A model generated the notes under the pieces. It did not search any database. It saw only the letters and a program-made list of their open reading frames with translations, and had not been told where the DNA came from. This document shows, piece after piece, positions 58,117 to 64,000 of a DNA stretch of 64,000 bases (positions are counted from its first letter, which is position 1; the number at the start of each line of letters is the position of its first letter). The stretch is from Dermatemys mawii (Eukaryota > Chordata > Testudines > Dermatemydidae), in the NCBI GenBank assembly GCA_007922305.1, contig ML677465.1, positions 475,873-539,872 of the forward strand. Direction: 5' to 3'. The position numbers and the translations under genes were made by a program.

Positions 58117-58420
58117 GAACCCCACAGCCGAGAGTGAATGGGACTGCTGCTAGGCTGGAATGCCCTCTCGAACTGCAGAGCTGCCTCCAGTCTTCCAGTG
58201 AAGGCAGCAAGGGGCTTGCAACCCTCCAGAGAGCTTTCAAGACTCAAGTCTTGTTGTAACATGGGAAAATCATTATCCCAGGTAGAGAAAGAGAGACTGG
58301 GGTGAGAGAAGGGATAGCGTCTCTGGATTATTAACACGCCTCCATCCAATGTATCAGCTAAGCGTTTAATTAGAAATAACAGCAAACGCCTGGGGAAGGA
58401 GTAAGGGCAATTTATCTAGC
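58117..58420. other. Intron sequence, unassigned
   Basis: No element recognised. Confidence 0.3.
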
Positions 58421-58675
58421 CCCTCTAGATAAATTCATGGAGGTTAAGTCCATTAATGGCTATTAGCCAGGCTGGGTAAGGAATGGTGTCCCTAGCCTCT
58501 GTTTGTCAGAGGGGGGTGAGGGATGGCAGGAGAGAGATCACTTGATCATTGCCGGTTACGTTCACTCACTCTGGGGCACCTGGCATTGGCCACTGTTGGT
58601 AGACAGGATACTGGGCTGGAGGGACCTTTGGTCTGACCCAGTACGGCAGTTCTTATGGTCTTACGTTCTTAGTCA
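58421..58675 (+). mobile_element. CR1 LINE 3' end, sense
   Basis: It begins in the last ORF2 codons ('gataaattcatggaggttaa') and continues with 'tggctattagccaggctggg' and 'ctggggcacctggcattggc'. It ends 'gttcttatggtcttacgttc'. Very similar to the reverse complement of the 47735 copy. Confidence 0.92.
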
Positions 58676-58910
58676 ATGTACTGTCAGGAGAAACTCCAGG
58701 GCTTGGCCTGAGCAAGACACGATCTCCTTCCCTTAGCCATGCACTTCCCTGTGGTCTTCTCCTTAATGAGCCTTTCCTGGAGCTCCCAAGCCATGTCTCA
58801 CTTCTGCAGCACCCAAAGCCTCTCCCTCTGCTCTGGCATTTGGAGTCTCTAACACACAATTTGTAGGGATAGGAGCCTGCACATCAAAGGAGCATCTGAG
58901 CACAGGCTGA

Positions 58911-58956
58911 AGGGCTTGTCAGAACCATTCAAGGTTGAATGGTTCTGACAAGCCCT
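58911..58956. repeat. Perfect 22-bp inverted repeat with 2-base spacer
   Basis: Arms 58911-58932 and 58935-58956 are exact reverse complements, with only GG between them. They begin 'agggcttgtcag' and end 'ctgacaagccct'. No similar arm is seen elsewhere, so it is not the end of an element. It would form a very stable hairpin in single-stranded DNA or in the DOCK pre-mRNA. Confidence 0.95.
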
Positions 58957-59074
58957 ACAAGAAGCTGATTCTCCTCTTTCCCTTCTCACTGCCTTTTTAA
59001 TTCTGGTTTTAGAGGTGAATTAGCAAGGCAGCATCTGCATTCACCAGCTTAAAACAAGATGTAGTCATCAAAAA

Positions 59075-59345
59075 TCTACAGTATAAAGACCAGACTATAA
59101 ATCTTTAACTCAAATATTATTTCCACTTTAACATATGGATGTGAAACCTGGAAACCCACTAAAGCTATAGACAGATGTCTAAATGCCTCAGGAAAATAGT
59201 AGGTATTAGATGGATTGAATTTATAAAAAATGCTGAGATTTTTCAGAAAGTTCAGAACCCCTTATCACCAAAGTTACTCAGAAATGAAGCTGGAAATATC
59301 TGAGACGTGTTAAGAATTAAACCAAAGCATCTGCCATGAAAGGTA
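59075..59345 (+). mobile_element. LINE reverse-transcriptase C-terminal remnant (non-CR1, RTE-like)
   Basis: The segment translates with breaks to LTYGCETWKPTKAIDRCLNA, then a G-I-R-W-I-x-F piece and WKYLRRV. The pattern YG.E.W......(R/K)L..F....LR.ILGI.W and RW.W.GH.LR is the C-terminal region of RTE-like and related LINE proteins. Clade assignment is tentative. Confidence 0.5.
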
Positions 59346-59577
59346 TGGCACTGGGCCGCTGAAGGAGCATATAAAGGGGACCAATCAAAAGAATCCCTCT
59401 TTCAAACAGTACTTAGAGAGGCTCCTCCTGAGTCATCTCCAAAGGAGTGACGAGTCAAGTAGTACTGGCACAGTCAGACTTAATCCCACAAGAGTTGGGC
59501 TTTCCCCTGTCCCTGCATCCACCACCATATGGCTCCCACTATACTACAGCCAGCAGGCCAGCATGGGGCACACTTAC

Positions 59578-59702
59578 CTGCATCATGTTCCCAGTCTCAT
59601 CACAGACACACACTGTCACCTCCACGTTCTTCTGCGTCTTCTTGTTCCCCTTGTCAAACTCACCTTGCACCAATGTGAGGTAAATGTCGTTCCTGATGTC
59701 CC
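59578..59702 (-). CDS. DOCK5-like: DOCK exon a (DHR-1 domain, C2-like core)
   Basis: The first exon seen in transcription order. The acceptor is ...CTCTCCAG and the donor is CAG|GTAAGTG. It is 125 nt, beginning with two bases of a split glycine codon (GG, then GAC ATC). It encodes [19 protein letters not shown], then a Lys/Asn-rich loop, then the strand [17 protein letters not shown]. In DOCK1/5 the equivalent text begins the membrane-binding DHR-1 fold, and the NDIY..L.QG.FDKG signature is specific to DOCK-A. It ends in phase 0 and joins exon b at 57060. The preceding exon must end in phase 1 and was not found between 59703 and 64000. Confidence 0.95.
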
Positions 59703-61603
59703 CTGGAGAGAGCCACACAGAGCAAGGTTGCAGTGAGGTCAGGCCTTAGCTGCTACCAGTGACCCCAGGAGCCCTCAATGCTCTACCACCCCAAAGCACA
59801 TTGGACTATTCAGGGATGGGCCAATGCTTTGCTTAAACTGAAAGCAACCCACCCCCCTACCCCCACCCCCCCCACACCCCTACATTTGCATAGATTCCTG
59901 GAATTTAGAGCCAAGAACCCCCAATAAGTCCCATCCAGCCCACTCCCAGTCACTGAGACCAGAGAAAATTGGTCCCTACTACACATTTACTAGTGTTTTG
60001 ATAGGGTCCCTTCATTTCCTCCCTAACACCTACCCTTTTTAATAGAGGAATATCTGGCAGGCCAGCCCCACTCAAATTCCTAGTGTAGGTCTCTCTCTAA
60101 GGGCAGGCAGTTTGATCTCCCCTCTCCACCTGCTTGGCCATTCTTCAGCTGCAGGAATTAGAATAACCTTGCACTGGGCAGCTGAGATGCCAGATATCCA
60201 GTGCTTCTGGGGTGTCCAAGACAAAGGCCTTTCCCATGTTAAAGGGCTAGCAGCAGCAGGCTCATGAAGAGTAATTCTGGTTCCACTGCAGTAACTGCCT
60301 GTCATGATCTGGTCTGGCTCCGCCTCCATTTAGCAGATCCCACTTCCGCTGCCTGTTCAGGCTAGCAGGTGTTGGGATGCTTTGGAGGAGCTCAGCTTCC
60401 ATCTGAGTAGAAAGGGGAATAAGGCATCTCCTATTCTCTCTCTCTCTCTCTAACACACACACACACACACACACACACTATCCCTGATAGCACACAAACC
60501 CTGCAGTGACAGTCTGCAATGATTTGGGGGATCCGTCTGTGGAACTGTGGAACTGTTTTGCTAAAAAGTAACTACATCCTGGGGGAAACCAGTTTCCCCA
60601 CCTCTCTGAAGGGAGAATGCATGTAGGGTTTTTTATTTTTGTGTGAACCTGTGTATTTCTTATGTGATTACAGAAAGACCATCAGTGTGTGAGAACCTGT
60701 GTGAAATCTGTCTGTAAGTGTTATATGCTATGCTTACCACATGGCCCCGAGAGGATTAAACTGTAACCCAGAAGGCTCATGTCTTTGGTGGGATTCTGAG
60801 AGAGGATGTGTTTAAGCCACAGGGCAGCAGGCGTCAACACTGGTTTCAGAAGGCTAGGCAGCTGGACCATGTGGTCACAGCTTTGAGGGAGCGCTAGACA
60901 GAGGATTTGCACTCTCAGAGGTTGCCAGAAACCCCCAAGACTGGCACAATGCCTGGGCTCTTTCACACTCTGGAAGCTTAAAACACTTGAGGATCCATGA
61001 GCTGGGATTCCCCTCACAAGAATATGGTGGGTGGCCAGCAGAGAGAGCCTGACCAGATGTGTAACTCAGGTGCACTAGGTGTACAAAGAGTCAGGCTATT
61101 GATTCTGCTCCCCCATGCAGATGATAGGCAAAAGCCCTTGCTCTGGAGAAGCAATCCAGGAGGATTGTGTGATGATGAAGTGGGAATTTTTTGTAATATT
61201 TTATGATGCCCATGTGTGCCTCAGTTTCCTCTTGCATTGTTACCTGGGGAAGCAGGAGCGGGAGGGGTAAAGATTAAGCTTGCTCTCAGGGTAGACTGAG
61301 ACATAGGTGTGTGAATCACCTAGCTGTTGAAGCAGACTGAATGGGTCATTAAAAGGACTGGTCTAGGCCAAACCATATCAGTGGAAAATGTGAGAAGACA
61401 ATGGAAAACTCCAATGGCCAGAACATTGACACCTAGCAATCAACAACCCAAAGAAAGGAGCTTTTCCCTGCCTCTCAGCGGGTATTGTGAACTCAGCATG
61501 GCCCTGTCTGGAGAACTAAGGACTGAGGGGTGATCAACAGGGAATGAAGCGTGGGCTCTGGAAGAAGCTTGCTGCTCTCTACTGGGACCCACTAAGAAGA
61601 TCA
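59703..61603. other. Intron sequence upstream of DOCK exon a
   Basis: No DOCK exon or transposon gene recognised. It contains the microsatellite at 60434-60478. The minus frame 60721-61017 has no known domain. Confidence 0.4.
60434..60478. repeat. Compound (TC)n(AC)n microsatellite
   Basis: About nine TC units followed by 'taa' and about thirteen AC units. Probably length-variable. Confidence 0.95.
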
Positions 61604-61629
61604 GGGTATGGTTACACTTACAAAATTAT

Positions 61630-61710
61630 AGCGCTATTGCTTATAGCGCTCGCCTTATACAGCAATAATAATAGCGCTATTGTATGTCCACACTGAGCTG
61701 CTCCAGCGCT
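61630..61710. promoter_or_regulatory. Cluster of AGCGCT palindromes near the Harbinger left end
   Basis: AGCGCT occurs at 61630-61635, 61645-61650, 61673-61678 and 61705-61710, mostly within (T/A)ATAGCGCTAT contexts. Repeated subterminal motifs of this kind are where Harbinger Myb-like proteins or transposases bind in characterised elements. The binding role here is inference. Confidence 0.5.
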
Positions 61711-61973
61711 ATAGCATGGCCACATTTGCGGCACTTAATATGGCATTAAGAGCAACGCATTAGGGCATGTATCCCACAGTACACCTCTTCCTGATCTGGC
61801 GCAATGGCTTGTGGTAGGGGGGGCGTCACTTGCGGGGCATTCTATATCCTGTTTGAACTACCCATGATGCTTTTTGGCACATCCCAGCAATCCCTGTGTT
61901 TCCTTCCACCTCCGGCGCCATCTTTCAAGGGTTTCAGCAAGGCACGCTCCGTCTTCCATTGTCGAGTGCCGCA

Positions 61974-63215
61974 ATGAATCCAGAACTGCTGAGGGACATG
62001 CTGACGACTGTCGCCAGCACATCTCTGTGTGCAGTGGAGTTATTCCTTGACATGCAGGATGACAGTGATGATTCTGAAGACGAGATCGAAGCGGTGAATG
62101 CATTCGACACACAGCTTCTTGTCTCATTAACGGACATGCTCACGGCTGTTGAACGCCGCTTCTGGGCACGGGAAACGAGCACAGAGTGGTGGGATCGCAT
62201 CGTCATGCAAGTCTGGGACGACGAGCAGCGGCTGCAAAACTTTCGAATGAGAAAAGCCACTTTCATGGGACTGTGTGCTGAACTCGCCCCTGCCCTGCGG
62301 CGCAAGGACACCAGACTGAGAGCTGCCCTCCCGGTGGAGAAGCGGGTGGCTATCGCGATCTGGAAGCTGGCTACCCCAGACAGCTACCAATCGGTGGCCA
62401 ACCAGTTTGGGGTTGGAAAGTCGACCATTGGAGTTGTGCTGATGCAAGTGTGCAGGGCCATTAATCGCATTCTGCTTCGAAAAATCGTGACTCTGGATAA
62501 CGTGCATGACATCGTGGCTGGCTTTGAAGAAATGGGTTTCCCTAACTGTGGTGGGGCGATAGATGGGACCCATATACCCATTCTGGCGCCCGCCCACCTA
62601 GCTGAGGAGTACGTTAACCGAAAGGGGTACTTCTCCATGGTTCTCCAGGCGCTTGTGGATCACCGTGGGCGTTTTACTGACATTAACGCTGGCTGGTCTG
62701 GAAAGGTGCATGACGCACGCATCTTCCGCAACACCGGCCTGTTCATGAAGCTGCAAGCCGGGACTTTTTTCCCAGACCAGAGGATCCCCGTGGGGGAAGT
62801 GGAAATGCCCATAGTGATTCTTGGTGACCCTGCTTACCCTTTAATGCCCTGGCTCATGAAACCGTACACAGGGAGCCTGGACAGCAGTCAGGAAAGGTTC
62901 AACTACAGGCTTAGCCGTTGTCGAATGACTGTGGAGTGTGCTTTTGGGCGTCTCAAGGCGCGCTGGCGCTGTCTTTATGGGAGGCTAGATTTGGCCGAGG
63001 GTAGTATCTCCGCGGTTATTTCCGCATGCTGTGCCCTACATAATCTTTGTGAGCGGAAGGGCGAAGGCTTCACTCAGGCATGGTCCTCTGAGGTTCAACG
63101 CCTGGAGGCCACATATGCCCAGCCAGACAGCAGGGTTCATGGAGGGGACCAGCGCGAGGCTGTTAGGATCAGGGAAGCCTTGAGGGAGCATTTTGAGGCT
63201 GAAAGCCAGTTCTAA
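61974..63215 (+). CDS. PIF/Harbinger transposase (DDE superfamily nuclease), apparently intact
   Basis: 413 residues without a stop, from MNPELLRDMLTTVAS at 61974 (the first ATG; the frame is open further upstream only through a GTG) to QF-stop. A helix-turn-helix-like segment (YQSVANQFGVGKSTI) precedes the catalytic core. The core has D197 (GGAIDGTHIPI), D285 (ILGDPAYPL) and E321 (MTVECAFGRLK), 88 and 36 residues apart as in Harbinger enzymes. H.D text (GKVHDARIFR) is also present. The enzyme cuts and pastes the element, working with the Myb-like partner (family knowledge). Length, motifs and absence of stops suggest recent activity. HARBI1-type host genes are relatives, but linkage to element ends and partner gene argues for a transposon. 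Confidence 0.93.
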   Translation: MNPELLRDMLTTVASTSLCAVELFLDMQDDSDDSEDEIEAVNAFDTQLLVSLTDMLTAVERRFWARETSTEWWDRIVMQVWDDEQRLQNFRMRKATFMGLCAELAPALRRKDTRLRAALPVEKRVAIAIWKLATPDSYQSVANQFGVGKSTIGVVLMQVCRAINRILLRKIVTLDNVHDIVAGFEEMGFPNCGGAIDGTHIPILAPAHLAEEYVNRKGYFSMVLQALVDHRGRFTDINAGWSGKVHDARIFRNTGLFMKLQAGTFFPDQRIPVGEVEMPIVILGDPAYPLMPWLMKPYTGSLDSSQERFNYRLSRCRMTVECAFGRLKARWRCLYGRLDLAEGSISAVISACCALHNLCERKGEGFTQAWSSEVQRLEATYAQPDSRVHGGDQREAVRIREALREHFEAESQF

Positions 63216-63229
63216 AGTGAGGTGCAGAT

Positions 63230-63253
63230 GGAGGGAGGGAGGGAGGGAGGGAG
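63230..63253. repeat. (GGAG)n simple repeat
   Basis: Six tandem GGAG units just after the transposase stop codon. Confidence 0.92.
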
Positions 63254-63314
63254 CATTCTTTTAACAGGAACAGGCATTTGCTTTTCTGTAGCCTGTAATA
63301 ATGTATGTACACTT

Positions 63315-63355
63315 AATAAAAAAAACCCATTTATTAAGAAGACAATTCATTTATT
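63315..63355. terminator. Facing poly(A) signals between the two Harbinger genes
   Basis: AATAAA on the plus strand at 63315-63320, and two reverse AATAAA (TTTATT) at 63330-63335 and 63350-63355 for the minus-strand gene. The two genes converge with stops 229 bases apart, so one compact segment may end both transcripts. Confidence 0.7.
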
Positions 63356-63444
63356 GAACAGGTACTTCGGTTGCTGAAAGAAAATATTGTGATGCATGTG
63401 AGGGGGAAGGCAGGGGAGGTGCAATGGGGGTGTCGTGGGGTCAG

Positions 63445-64000
63445 TCAGAGATCGAAGTATGTCCGGGTCTCTGAGTCTCCAGTGCCCTCACAGTGGCCAT
63501 GTCCCCCGAACCCCATCTGCGGTGGCCAGTAAGGCATGTTATTAGGGGTAGACTGCAGTGGATAATGGTCTGGGGTCTGGGGGTTCTCCGGTGAAGACAG
63601 AGGGGTTGGAGGCAGCTGTGGATGGTGATAACCATTTGGCTGATGATAGTGGCCTGGAGGGTACAGAGGCAAAGAAGGGGAAGGGAGTTGGGGCAAACGA
63701 TAATTGGGGTGGTGGGTGCGGAGCTTCTCCTCCTGAAGGGTGACAAGCCGCTGCATAGTCTGCAATTGAAGCTGCAGTAATGAGAGCAGCTTGTCGGTGC
63801 TTTTCCGGCGGTGAATCGCGTTCTCCTTCCGCGCCTTCTCCCTCAACTTGCTCTCATTCTCCCTCCACCTCTGTGCAACTCGATTCTCCGTTACAGCCTG
63901 TTGCATTACTTGCTGTACAAGATCCTCTTTGCTCCTTCGTGGCCGCTTCCTCAGTCGCCTGAGCCTCTCAGCTGTTGATAAGAGCGATGGCGAAGGGGTG
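63445..64000 (-). CDS. Harbinger Myb/SANT-like DNA-binding protein, C-terminal part
   Basis: The frame is open from the window edge to a stop at 63445; the start lies beyond 64000. Readable text includes LRRLRKRPRRSKEDLVQQVM, then an alpha-helical charged region (RWRENESKLREKARKENAIH), then a Leu/Gln-rich helix (LLSLLQLQLQTMQRLV). A Pro/Tyr/His-rich tail ends RTYFDL. In turtles and fish the second Harbinger gene has an N-terminal Myb/SANT domain followed by such a coiled, low-complexity tail and helps bring the transposase to the nucleus and to the element ends (family knowledge). The Myb domain itself is outside the window, so identity rests on context and the tail. Confidence 0.75.
   Translation of the reverse strand, partial: TPSPSLLSTAERLRRLRKRPRRSKEDLVQQVMQQAVTENRVAQRWRENESKLREKARKENAIHRRKSTDKLLSLLQLQLQTMQRLVTLQEEKLRTHHPNYRLPQLPSPSLPLYPPGHYHQPNGYHHPQLPPTPLSSPENPQTPDHYPLQSTPNNMPYWPPQMGFGGHGHCEGTGDSETRTYFDL

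Larger units (their letters stand above)
10230..59702 (-). other. DOCK5-like: Partial host gene: DOCK-A family Rac guanine-nucleotide exchange factor, ten internal exons
   Basis: Ten exons on the minus strand join without a phase break: every acceptor is AG, every donor is GT, and split codons complete correctly. The product covers the C-terminal half of the DHR-1 (C2-like, phosphoinositide-binding) domain and the helical region after it. The catalytic DHR-2 domain and the N-terminal SH3 region are outside the window. DOCK-A proteins bind ELMO and activate Rac at membranes during migration and engulfment (family knowledge). Diagnostic stretches are [56 protein letters not shown] and [11 protein letters not shown]. 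Compared from memory with DOCK1, DOCK2 and DOCK5, it fits DOCK5 best (SRGEPCE and LYEGKE segments), but it differs a good deal in the last two exons. It may therefore be DOCK5 or a paralogue. Family is near certain; the exact member is not. Confidence 0.93.
61604..64000 (+). mobile_element. PIF/Harbinger DNA transposon, left part complete, right end beyond the window
   Basis: The left terminal sequence starts GGGTATGGTTACACTTAC right after a possible 3-bp target word (TCA, 61601-61603). It holds an uninterrupted transposase gene (61974-63215, +) and, facing it, a Myb-like accessory gene (63445 to beyond 64000, -), the two-gene plan of animal Harbingers. Four AGCGCT palindromes cluster near the left end. 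The right terminal repeat and duplication could not be checked. Confidence 0.9.

Noticed and set aside
57813..58385. 190-codon minus frame
   Set aside because: Opposite strand of a solo LTR and adjoining intron; no homology.
61934..62638. Minus-strand frames of 84-156 codons under the Harbinger transposase
   Set aside because: Shadow frames of a strongly conserved plus-strand coding sequence.

Overview
The window is vertebrate genomic DNA, most likely from a turtle (Cryptodira). It carries many CR1 LINE fragments and hAT, Harbinger, CMC-like, DIRS, Gypsy-like and LTR repeats. It also carries a tRNA-derived SINE (20581-20782) whose box A region and tail look like the cryptodiran tRNA-Lys SINE. 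There is no sign of bacterial organisation: coding sequence is split into short exons with GT/AG borders, and almost all long open frames lie in transposable elements.

The only host gene I can support runs on the minus strand across nearly the whole window. Ten exons between 59702 and 10230 join in perfect phase (125+99+73+104+190+98+90+101+135+112 nt, about 375 residues). They encode the C-terminal part of the DHR-1 domain and the following helical region of a DOCK-A Rac exchange factor (DOCK1/2/5 group, most like DOCK5 from memory). The gene is open at both ends: upstream exons lie beyond 64000, and the next downstream exon is not in the leftmost 10.2 kb. Everything else is intron filled with mobile elements.

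Layout. 1-6.7 kb: LTR piece, GC-rich tandem repeat, fold-back element, nested CR1 copies, hAT MITEs. 6.7-9.3 kb: a complete TIR-bounded DNA transposon with a frameshifted transposase, inserted in a CR1 with a 3-bp target duplication. 10.2-13.5 kb: DOCK exon and a tail-to-tail CR1 pair. 13.5-18.9 kb: mostly unremarkable intron. 18.9-22.4 kb: a decayed hAT (TTF/ZMYM-like) element with an exact 8-bp duplication, split by a SINE. 23-28 kb: three DOCK exons among LTRs and MITEs. 28.3-32.3 kb: DIRS-like element with inverted ends. 32.5-41.5 kb: two DOCK exons, a broken sushi-type Gypsy, DIRS gag/RT remnants, an LTR. 41.7-49 kb: nested LTRs, one DOCK exon, two CR1 copies. 49.2-55.4 kb: a second DIRS-like element with other repeats inserted. 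55.6-59.7 kb: three DHR-1 exons. 61.6-64 kb: a Harbinger element with an intact transposase facing a Myb-like accessory gene that runs off the end.

No CRISPR array, rRNA gene or functional tRNA gene was seen. The most novel material is the CMC-like element with its clean insertion history, the apparently intact two-gene Harbinger, and the divergence of the DOCK gene from remembered DOCK5.
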